A stretch of 64,000 nucleotides of DNA, taken from the NCBI RefSeq assembly GCF_001412595.2, contig NZ_CP012640.2, positions 4,650,001 through 4,714,000 on the forward strand, read 5' to 3'. Positions 57,962 to 64,000 of this stretch are shown here, piece by piece. This DNA is from Massilia sp. WG5. GTDB taxonomy: Bacteria; Pseudomonadota; Gammaproteobacteria; Burkholderiales; Burkholderiaceae_D. The notes beneath the pieces are model-generated. The model saw only the letters and a list, made by a program, of their open reading frames with translations. It was not told the DNA's origin and ran no database searches. Numbering within the stretch: position 1 is the first letter of the stretch; the number at the start of each line of letters is the position of its first letter. The translations under genes were made by a program, and so were the position numbers.

Positions 57962-58621
57962 TTACTTGCCGTTGAAGCCGGTAATGGACGAGGGATCGAC
58001 TTCGCCGACGCCGGCCACCTGGAGCGCCACCGCGCCGTTCGCCACGCGCACGCTGTTCAGGCGCGCGGCGACTTCGATCTGGGGCGAACTGCCGTCCGAC
58101 GGCACGGCCTGGATCGCGTAGCTGCCCGGCGGCAGGCCAAGCGCCGCCGGATCGATGGTGAACGGCAGGGCGCCCGACGCGTGGGCGCCCAGTTCGATCG
58201 TGTGCTGCTGGCCATCCATGCCGGTCAGGACCAGGCTGGTGGCGCTGCTGGCGCCGAGCAGGTTGACGGTGCCGCTGACCTTCCCGTCGCCGAGCTTGAG
58301 GCTGGAGGTCGCGACCGTGACCTCGGAGCCCACCTGGCTGCCCATCGCCAGCGTCTGCATGCTTTGCAGGACGCTCGCGTTCGCGGTCGTCATCTGCGAC
58401 AGGTTCTGCAGCGCTTCGGTCTGCGACAGCTGCGACAGCTGGTTGACGTAGGCAGTCGGATCCTGCGGCGAGAGCGGATCCTGGTTCTGGATCTGCGCCA
58501 CCAGCAGCTTGGTGAACATGTCGCGGTTTGCGCCGACGTTGACCTGCGCGGCGACCTGGCCGCCGGTTTGCGCGGCGCCCGCGCCGAACTGGTTGTTCGT
58601 CGTTGAAGTCGTGGTGACCAT
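57962..58621 (-). CDS. flgD: Flagellar hook assembly (cap) protein FlgD
   Basis: 219 residues. FTKLLVAQIQNQDPLSPQDPTAYVNQLSQLSQTEALQNL is the FlgD core; the C-terminal FlgD Ig-like region (GSYAIQAVPSDGSSPQIEVAARLNSVRV) is intact. It scaffolds hook polymerisation and then leaves. Starts 2 bases after flgC. Confidence 0.95.
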   Translation of the reverse strand: MVTTTSTTNNQFGAGAAQTGGQVAAQVNVGANRDMFTKLLVAQIQNQDPLSPQDPTAYVNQLSQLSQTEALQNLSQMTTANASVLQSMQTLAMGSQVGSEVTVATSSLKLGDGKVSGTVNLLGASSATSLVLTGMDGQQHTIELGAHASGALPFTIDPAALGLPPGSYAIQAVPSDGSSPQIEVAARLNSVRVANGAVALQVAGVGEVDPSSITGFNGK

Positions 58622-58623
58622 GA

Positions 58624-59028
58624 TCAGCCTTCTCCCAGCTTGAGCAGCGACTGCTGCATGGATTTGATACGGCCCAGTACCTCGACGTTGGTCTCGAAGG
58701 CGCGCGAGGCGGACATCATGTCGGCCATCTCGGCCACTTCATTGACGTTGGTGTAATAGACCATGCCGTCGGCGTCGGCCTTCGGGTTGCCCGGCTCGTG
58801 CGCGCGGCGCAGCGGCTCCGCGCTCTGCACCACGTCCAGCACCTGGACGCCGCCGCCGTTCTGGCTGCCCATCACGGTCGCGAACACCGGCTTGCGCGCG
58901 CGATAGGCTTCGGATTCCGAGCCGGCCGCCACGTCCGCGTTGGCCAGGTTGCTGGCGATCGTGTTCAGGCGCACCGACTGCGCCGCCATCGCCGAGCCGG
59001 CGATCTGAGAAATGTCCTTGAAACCCAT
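58624..59028 (-). CDS. flgC: Flagellar basal-body rod protein FlgC
   Basis: 134 residues, standard for the proximal rod. FKDISQIAGSAMAAQSVRLNTIASNLANADVAAGSESEAYRAR and VNEVAEMADMMSASRAFETNVEVLGRIKSM are the family ends. Starts 4 bases after the flgB stop. Confidence 0.95.
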   Translation of the reverse strand: MGFKDISQIAGSAMAAQSVRLNTIASNLANADVAAGSESEAYRARKPVFATVMGSQNGGGVQVLDVVQSAEPLRRAHEPGNPKADADGMVYYTNVNEVAEMADMMSASRAFETNVEVLGRIKSMQQSLLKLGEG

Positions 59029-59032
59029 ATGA

Positions 59033-59392
59033 TTACTGTCCGTTGATGGCCTTGGCGAGCCCGCGCAACTGCATGTTGATGAAGGTGAGGCTGGTCTGGA
59101 AATCCGAGGCGTTCTGCGAGAAGGCCGCCTGCTCGACCCCGATCTCGACGGTGTTGCCGTCGGCGCTGGGGTGGAAGGGGACGCGGTACAGCGGGTCGCC
59201 GTCGCTGAGGCTCAGCTCGCCGTTTTCGCTGTCGACGCGCTCCTGGAGCATGGCGCCGAAGTCCACGTCGCGCGCGGTGTAGCCGGGCGTACTCTCGTTG
59301 GCGATATTCGCTGCCAACACCTTGGTGCGCTCGGCGCGCAACTCGAGCGCGTCGGCGTGAACGCCGAGCGCGTCCTTGAAATTAATCGTCAT
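59033..59392 (-). CDS. flgB: Flagellar basal-body rod protein FlgB
   Basis: 119 residues. LELRAERTKVLAANIANESTPGYTARDVDFGAMLQERV is the FlgB signature. First gene of the flgB-L operon, divergent from flgA across a 70-base gap. The operon promoter must lie in that gap; I did not find a clear sigma-28 or sigma-70 match. Confidence 0.95.
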   Translation of the reverse strand: MTINFKDALGVHADALELRAERTKVLAANIANESTPGYTARDVDFGAMLQERVDSENGELSLSDGDPLYRVPFHPSADGNTVEIGVEQAAFSQNASDFQTSLTFINMQLRGLAKAINGQ

Positions 59393-59462
59393 GTCCGGAA
59401 GCTCCGTCGGTTTTTACTGCGGTGATTGTTAAAATCAGGTTTTTCTCTGACGCTATTCTCTA

Positions 59463-60176
59463 ATGAATGCTTTCCGCAAGGCAACCCTTGTTGCTTCGTC
59501 AATCGCACTGTTTTCTGCGTTCGCACAAGCTGCTTCACCCTCACTGCCAGTGCAAATTGAACAAGCCGCCCGGGTCGAACTGGAAAAACAGATGGCCTCC
59601 TCGGGCCTGACCGAAGCCCAGTTCGACGTCGCCGTCGTGACCACCCGCGCCGCGCCGCCGTGCGCGCAAAACATCGCCATCGAGCCCCTGGATACCCGCT
59701 ATCCCCAGCGGATGCGCTTCCTGGCGCGTTGCAACGACACCCCCGGGTGGAGATACGAGTACATCGTCCGGGCCCGTGTAACGGCCATGGTCGCGGTCGC
59801 CAGCGGCACGGTCGCCCCCAACGAAGCCTTGACCGATGCACAAGTCACGATCGAGCGGCGTGATATTTCTAACATCGCCGATCCGATCAGTTCGCCCCAG
59901 GAAGCTGTCGGACAAATGTCACGCAGAATGTTGCGGCCAGGAGACATTTTGCGCAGTGGACAACTCAGCAGTCCGGTTCTGGTCAAGCGCGGCGACGCCG
60001 TCATGATGGTGGCGCGCCGCGAAGGCATCGAAGTCAGCACGGCCGGCGAGGCGCTGGACGCCGGCGCGCGCGGCGCCGTGGTCCGGGTGCGCAATGCCGG
60101 CAGCGGGCAGGTGGTGCGCATGCGCGTCGCGGGTCCGGGCACCGTCGAGCCGGTCGACGCCGCCTTCGAACGCTGA
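59463..60176 (+). CDS. flgA: Flagellar P-ring assembly chaperone FlgA
   Basis: 237 residues with a Sec signal (ATLVASSIALFSAFAQAA). The C-terminal SAF-type domain (VTAMVAVASGTVAPNEALTDAQVTIERRDIS; GDAVMMVARREGIEVSTAGEALDAGARG) is characteristic. It helps FlgI form the P-ring in the periplasm. The only plus-strand gene in the flagellar cluster; its stop is one base from the stop of the convergent muramidase gene. Confidence 0.95.
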   Translation: MNAFRKATLVASSIALFSAFAQAASPSLPVQIEQAARVELEKQMASSGLTEAQFDVAVVTTRAAPPCAQNIAIEPLDTRYPQRMRFLARCNDTPGWRYEYIVRARVTAMVAVASGTVAPNEALTDAQVTIERRDISNIADPISSPQEAVGQMSRRMLRPGDILRSGQLSSPVLVKRGDAVMMVARREGIEVSTAGEALDAGARGAVVRVRNAGSGQVVRMRVAGPGTVEPVDAAFER

Positions 60177-60177
60177 T

Positions 60178-60909
60178 TCAGCTGCCGCTCCCCTGCAGTT
60201 TGCCGGCCAGGCGCGCGAGTTTCGCCGCGTAGGCCGGGTCGGTCGCATAGCCGCCCTTGGCCAGGCCCTGGGCAAAGGCCTGGGCGTTGCTGCCGGCGCC
60301 GAGTGCGCCGCGGAAGCGCGGGTTATCGATCAGCATCTGCGCATAGTCGCGGAACGCGCTGGCCTGGTCCGGGTAGGCGCGGAAACGTGCGCTGGTCTTG
60401 AGCGCCGCGCCGCCGACGTACTCGGTGGTGGCGGACTCGGCCACGTCGCCGCGCCAGCCGGCGTTGGCCTTGATGCCGAACAGGTTATGGGTCGAGCTGC
60501 CGTCGCCGTTCTTCAGCGGGCGCTGGCCCCAGCCGGACTCCAGCGCGGCATGCGCCGACACCAGTTCCGGCGCCACGCCCAGCTTGTCGGCGGCTTCCTT
60601 GGCCCAGGGGGCAATGCTGTCCAGGAAGGCCTGCTGGTCGGGCGAGGCCGCGCCATCGCCGACGATGGCGTTGGCGGCCTGGCTGGCGCGCGCCTGCCAG
60701 ACCTGGCCTTCCGGCGAGAGGCCGGCGGCGGCGCCCGCGGCGGATAGCGACAGGCCGCCGCCATCCTTGATGAAGGAGGCCACTTCTTCCTGCACCTCGC
60801 CGAAGATGCCCTTGAAGCCGCTGCCGCCGCCAAAGCCGGCGGTCGGGCGGGTCGGCGCCGTCGGCGCAGCGGCCGGGGTGCTTGCTATGTTCAGGTCAGC
60901 GTGGCGCAT
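60178..60909 (-). CDS. Stand-alone flagellar muramidase (FlgJ C-terminal GH73-type domain)
   Basis: 243 residues. A disordered Ala/Pro-rich N-terminus without a Sec signal is followed by a GH73 beta-N-acetylglucosaminidase domain of the FlgJ type: VAPELVSAHAALESGWGQ with catalytic Glu124, HNLFGIKANAGWRGD, and FRAYPDQASAFRDYAQMLIDNPRF. It supplies the peptidoglycan-cutting activity missing from the short FlgJ at 52964-53329, opening the wall for the rod. The start overlaps flgN by 14 bases. Export through the flagellar type III apparatus is expected. Confidence 0.88.
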   Translation of the reverse strand: MRHADLNIASTPAAAPTAPTRPTAGFGGGSGFKGIFGEVQEEVASFIKDGGGLSLSAAGAAAGLSPEGQVWQARASQAANAIVGDGAASPDQQAFLDSIAPWAKEAADKLGVAPELVSAHAALESGWGQRPLKNGDGSSTHNLFGIKANAGWRGDVAESATTEYVGGAALKTSARFRAYPDQASAFRDYAQMLIDNPRFRGALGAGSNAQAFAQGLAKGGYATDPAYAAKLARLAGKLQGSGS

Positions 60910-61324
60910 ACAACTGCTCCTCGCCGTGCAGCACGCGCTGCATCACACTGTACTGGTCCGCCATCAGGGCCGCGTTGCGGGCGGTGGCCCGCTTGCAGTC
61001 GCGCACCAGCTGCTCCAGCTGGGCCCAATCGCCGGTCGCGCGTGCGCGCTGCGGCGCCGCCAGGCTGCCGAGCATGTCGTCCATCGTCGCCTGGGCGCCG
61101 AACAGGGCGCGCACCAGCTGCACGCGCTGCTGGCGGCGCTGTTCCATGGCGTCGAGCTGGGGCATGAGTTGTTCGGCAAGGCCGCTCAGTTCAGCGCCGC
61201 GATGGCGCAGGGCGGCCTGGAACTGGCGTTCCAGCAGCTCGCGGACGGTGGCGCAGGCGCCAAGGTCGGCCTGGATGCCGTCCAGCAGATGCGTCAGCGC
61301 CTGGTCTCGGGTCATGCGGCTCAT
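60896..61324 (-). CDS. flgN: Flagellar export chaperone FlgN
   Basis: 142 residues, mostly helical (ALTHLLDGIQADLGACATVRELLERQFQAALRHR), normal FlgN length. The chaperone carries FlgK and FlgL to the export gate. It is 4 bases after flgM and overlaps the muramidase gene by 14 bases. ATG 61324 is used; an internal ATG at 61315 is also possible. Confidence 0.85.
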   Translation of the reverse strand: MSRMTRDQALTHLLDGIQADLGACATVRELLERQFQAALRHRGAELSGLAEQLMPQLDAMEQRRQQRVQLVRALFGAQATMDDMLGSLAAPQRARATGDWAQLEQLVRDCKRATARNAALMADQYSVMQRVLHGEEQLYAPR

Positions 61325-61328
61325 GCGC

Positions 61329-61598
61329 TTACGCCTTGCTGCCGTGGAAACGCTGGATCAGCCCGGCGAGACGGCCGGCGTCGAACGGCAGCTCGCCCTT
61401 TGCCAGGGCGTCGCGCAGTTCGGCGACGCGGGCGCCGTCGAAGTCGGGCATGGCGCGCAGCGCGCTTTGCGCCGGCTGCAGCACTGCCGATTCGAGGGGC
61501 GCGCCGGCGGGCGCGGGCGTGGGGGCGGGGGCTGCGGCTGCGCCGCCGGCCTGCGGCGTGATTTGAACGGAGGGAGTGGAGACGCCGGTGATCTTCAT
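61329..61598 (-). CDS. flgM: Anti-sigma-28 factor FlgM
   Basis: 89 residues. Disordered N-terminal half (Ala/Pro-rich), C-terminal sigma-28-binding helices (FDGARVAELRDALAKGELPFDAGRLAGLIQRF). Holds FliA until the hook is complete, then is secreted. GAGGA sits 6 bases before ATG 61598. Lies between motB and flgN. Confidence 0.9.
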   Translation of the reverse strand: MKITGVSTPSVQITPQAGGAAAAPAPTPAPAGAPLESAVLQPAQSALRAMPDFDGARVAELRDALAKGELPFDAGRLAGLIQRFHGSKA

Positions 61599-61627
61599 GC
61601 GTTGTCCTCGGGTTTTCGATTGGATCG

Positions 61628-62620
61628 TCATGGTTTCTTTGCCATTTGGCTGCGCAGTTCCTTCAGCGCTTCGTCGCCCGGTTTGCTGATCGATACCTCT
61701 TTGCCGAGGGATTCGGTCGGGCCCGGGCTGCCGAACATGGTCGCCATGCTGGCGGCCTGGGAGCTGGTCAGGATCAGGAGTTCGATGCGGCGATTGACGG
61801 GCGCATCGGGTTTGGCTGCGTCGAACGGGGCGCGGTCGGCCATCCCGACGACCTGAAGGATGCTTTCGTTGCGCATGCCACCGATGAGCAGCTCGGAGCG
61901 CGCAGCCAGCGCGCGGTTGACCGACAGGCTCTCGTTGGAGAGGCTGAGCGGACCCTTCCTAGTGTACTGCAAGGAGTCCGTGTGGCCCACAATCAACATC
62001 TGATTTTCCATTTTTTCGAACAGGGGCGCCATCGCACGCAACAGTTTTGCGAAGCGCGCGGTCGGCAGCGGGCTGCCGCGCACGAACATGCCCTGGCGAT
62101 CGGTATCGTGCAGCATCACGCGCAAGCCGTTCGGTGTGATCACCGTGGCAAGGTTCGATGACAGGCCGGCATCGGCGCTCATCTGCTCGAGCGCATGCGC
62201 CAGCGCCGCCAGCTCGGACGCCGACTCGTACTTGGCGCGCACGGTTTCCTTGGCGCCATCCTGGGCGCCCTGCCTGATGTTTTGCGGGGCGCCGGTACTC
62301 GGCCCTTCGCTGCCGCCATTGCTCCTCGGGAGCTGGAAGCGTTCGATCATGCTGCCGCTGGGGTTGCCGGCGATTTCCGGCTTGCCGCCGCTGCCTTCGA
62401 TCAGGCCGCTGGCAGCGTTGTCGCGCACGATGTTCTTGGCCGTCTGCGCGTCGCGTGCCGCAATCAGCCACAGCACCAGGAACAGCGCCATCAGCGCCAT
62501 GCAGAAGTCGGCGAATGCGACCTTCCAGGCGCCGCCGTGCTCATCGTCGTAGTGCCTGCCGCCGCCACGCTTGATGATGGTGTCGCCGTTGTGCTTGTCG
62601 CCCTTTTTGTCTGCTTGCAT
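61628..62620 (-). CDS. motB: Flagellar motor stator protein MotB
   Basis: 330 residues. A single transmembrane helix with the proton-carrying Asp38 (KVAFADFCMALMALFLVLWLI), a plug/linker region and an OmpA-like peptidoglycan-binding domain (MLIVGHTDSLQYTRKGPLSLSNESLSVNRA). Anchors the stator to the wall. It follows motA by 18 bases. Confidence 0.96.
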   Translation of the reverse strand: MQADKKGDKHNGDTIIKRGGGRHYDDEHGGAWKVAFADFCMALMALFLVLWLIAARDAQTAKNIVRDNAASGLIEGSGGKPEIAGNPSGSMIERFQLPRSNGGSEGPSTGAPQNIRQGAQDGAKETVRAKYESASELAALAHALEQMSADAGLSSNLATVITPNGLRVMLHDTDRQGMFVRGSPLPTARFAKLLRAMAPLFEKMENQMLIVGHTDSLQYTRKGPLSLSNESLSVNRALAARSELLIGGMRNESILQVVGMADRAPFDAAKPDAPVNRRIELLILTSSQAASMATMFGSPGPTESLGKEVSISKPGDEALKELRSQMAKKP

Positions 62621-62638
62621 GCTGCGTCTTCCCGTGCC

Positions 62639-63529
62639 TTATGCGCGCTTCTTGACGGCGCCGGCGTCTTCGCCGTCGGCCATCGCGTTGATCCAGGTTT
62701 CCAGCTGGGCGAAGCTCGGCTTGGTGTTCAGCTGGATCAGGCGGCGCCCGGCGTCGATCGCCAGCAGCGGCGGCTTGCCGGCCACGTGGGTGACCAGCAC
62801 GACCTTCACTGTTTCCATGGTCGAGGCTTCCGAATTGACCAGCTGCTTCATCATTCCCGAGATCGGATCCAGCACGCCGTAGCAGAAGAAAATACCGATG
62901 AAGGTGCCGACCATGGCGGCGCCGATGTGTTCCGCGATCTCGGCGGTGTCGGCGCCTTCGCCGACCGAGTTCATGGTGATGACGATGCCCAGCACCGCGG
63001 CCAGGATGCCGAAGCCCGGCATCGCCTCGGCCACCTTGTGCAGCGACTTGGACGGCTGCGTCAGTTCCTCGTGGATGGCGTCCAGTTCCTGCTCCAGCAC
63101 GCCTTCCAGTTCATGGGCGTTGATCTTGCCCATGGCCATCAGGCGGAAGTTGTCGACGATGAAGGCCAGCAGTTTCGGCTCCGCCAGGATCAAGGGGTAG
63201 CGCTGGAACATCGGGCTTTCCTTGGGCGCCTCGACGTGGGCGTCGAGCGCCTTCAGGCCGCCGGCAGCGGTCTGCAGCAGTTCGTACATCAGCAGCAGCA
63301 GCTGGCGCTGGAATTCGGAGTCGTGCTTGTGCTTGCCCGCGATCTTCTTTATCTGGCCCATCATTTCGCCCAGCACGTGCCTGGGGTTGGCCAGCACCAG
63401 CGCACCCAGCGCGGCGCCGCAGATGACGATCAGCTCGTTGGGCTGCCAGATGGCGAGGGCGGTGCCGCCCATCATGACATAGCCGCCGAACACGGCGCCC
63501 AGCACGATCAGGATGCCAAGAATTTGCAT
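62639..63529 (-). CDS. motA: Flagellar motor stator protein MotA
   Basis: 296 residues with four transmembrane segments; the cytoplasmic loop and KSLHKVAEAMPGFGILAAVLGIVITM carry the conserved Pro of the stator channel. Starts MQILGILIVLGAVFGGYVMMGG. Forms the proton channel with MotB. Confidence 0.96.
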   Translation of the reverse strand: MQILGILIVLGAVFGGYVMMGGTALAIWQPNELIVICGAALGALVLANPRHVLGEMMGQIKKIAGKHKHDSEFQRQLLLLMYELLQTAAGGLKALDAHVEAPKESPMFQRYPLILAEPKLLAFIVDNFRLMAMGKINAHELEGVLEQELDAIHEELTQPSKSLHKVAEAMPGFGILAAVLGIVITMNSVGEGADTAEIAEHIGAAMVGTFIGIFFCYGVLDPISGMMKQLVNSEASTMETVKVVLVTHVAGKPPLLAIDAGRRLIQLNTKPSFAQLETWINAMADGEDAGAVKKRA

Positions 63530-63557
63530 GGTAATTACCTTTATTTCGTTGAGCGCT

Positions 63558-64000
63558 TCAGGCCTGGGCCAGCGCCGCTTTCATTTTTGCCAGCGCGCTC
63601 TTGTTGAGCTGGCACACGCGGGCGTCGGACAGGTCGAGCACGGCAGCGATTTCCTTGTAGCTGAGCTCGAATTCATAAATCATCTGGATCACGCGCTGCT
63701 CGCGCTCGGTCAGCGCATTCAGCGCCTGCTCCAGGCTGCGGCGTACGATGAACTGCTCTTCCGGGCCAGGGCTGCTGCCGGCGCGCTCGCTGGCGTGATC
63801 CAGGATCTCGTCGAAGCTGAGCAGTTCCTCGGCGCAGTCGTCGAGCAGGAACTGGCGCCATTCGTCCTGGCTGATGCTCAGGGCGTCGGCGGCTTCCTTG
63901 TCGCTCGGTTCGTGGCCCAGCTTGCGGGTGAGGGTGCGCACGGCGTCCCGCATCTTGTGGCTGTCCTGGCGCACGGCGCGCGGACGCCAGTCCTGGCGGC
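63558..64000 (-). CDS. fliA: Flagellar sigma-28 factor FliA (partial, 5' end beyond window)
   Basis: The minus-strand frame is open to the window edge (about 147 codons) and ends at 63558. Visible are the region 3 segment (DWRPRAVRQDSHKMRDAVRTLTRKLGHEPSD) and region 4 (LNALTEREQRVIQMIYEFELSYKEIAAVLDLSDARVCQLNKSALAKMK), with the helix-turn-helix that reads the -35 of flagellar class 3 promoters. The N-terminal regions 1.2-2 lie outside. Upstream of motA, as in other betaproteobacteria. Confidence 0.93.
   Translation of the reverse strand, partial: RQDWRPRAVRQDSHKMRDAVRTLTRKLGHEPSDKEAADALSISQDEWRQFLLDDCAEELLSFDEILDHASERAGSSPGPEEQFIVRRSLEQALNALTEREQRVIQMIYEFELSYKEIAAVLDLSDARVCQLNKSALAKMKAALAQA

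Noticed and set aside
59393..59462. Sigma-28 promoter in the flgB-flgA gap
   Set aside because: No TAAA-N15-GCCGATAA-like pair with acceptable match on either strand.

Overview
The window looks like chromosomal DNA of a GC-rich betaproteobacterium, most likely Oxalobacteraceae (Massilia or a close relative). This rests on the yhdP-nitrilase-tldD and scpB-rluB / rimP-nusA-infB-rbfA-truB-typA gene orders, the large TonB-dependent receptors and a peritrichous-type flg/mot/fliA cluster. The genus is an inference from gene content and protein character, not from a database comparison.

Layout. (1) 1-9120: the 5' part of glnE on the minus strand (cut by the window edge), then yhdP, a nitrilase-family amidase and tldD on the plus strand. 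(2) 9181-21340: three TonB-dependent receptors on the minus strand. They are interleaved with a class I DAHP synthase gene, which is preceded by a clear aromatic leader peptide and terminator, and with a TPR plus aspartyl/asparaginyl-hydroxylase protein. (3) 21411-27420: a three-gene oligopeptide-type ABC transporter without its own binding protein, a DedA-rhodanese fusion and glucokinase. (4) 27421-39750: housekeeping information-processing genes (scpB, rluB, rimP, nusA, infB, rbfA, truB, typA) with leader hairpins and a tandem 110-bp repeat. (5) 39942-49581: an accessory locus for the cell envelope. Four exported proteins are followed by two AraC regulators on the opposite strand, then an exported C39-type peptidase, a beta-barrel protein, a FadL-type barrel, a DUF2059 protein and a protein with a GspE/MshE-like N-terminus. 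Its content resembles the poorly understood 'fil' genes of Acinetobacter. (6) 49592-64000: a flagellar cluster holding flgB-L on the minus strand, flgA divergent, then a separate FlgJ-type muramidase, flgN, flgM, motB, motA and the 3' part of fliA.

How it fits together. The most unusual part is region 5. The four small exported proteins carry, directly after their Sec signals, a short motif of the type L-x-D-S-x-L-x-x-V/I-x-G, which closely resembles the double-glycine leader that C39 peptidases recognise. A stand-alone C39-like peptidase with its own export signal is encoded a few genes away with two outer-membrane barrels. This suggests an envelope maturation or secretion system in which Sec export is followed by a second, periplasmic processing or recognition step.

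The second notable item is the transcription attenuator in front of the DAHP synthase gene: a 22-codon leader with seven aromatic codons in a run of eight, an intrinsic terminator just upstream of the structural gene and a possible antiterminator. The rimP-nusA-infB operon also has a strong intrinsic terminator between its promoter and first gene. The flagellar cluster has FlgJ split into two separate genes.
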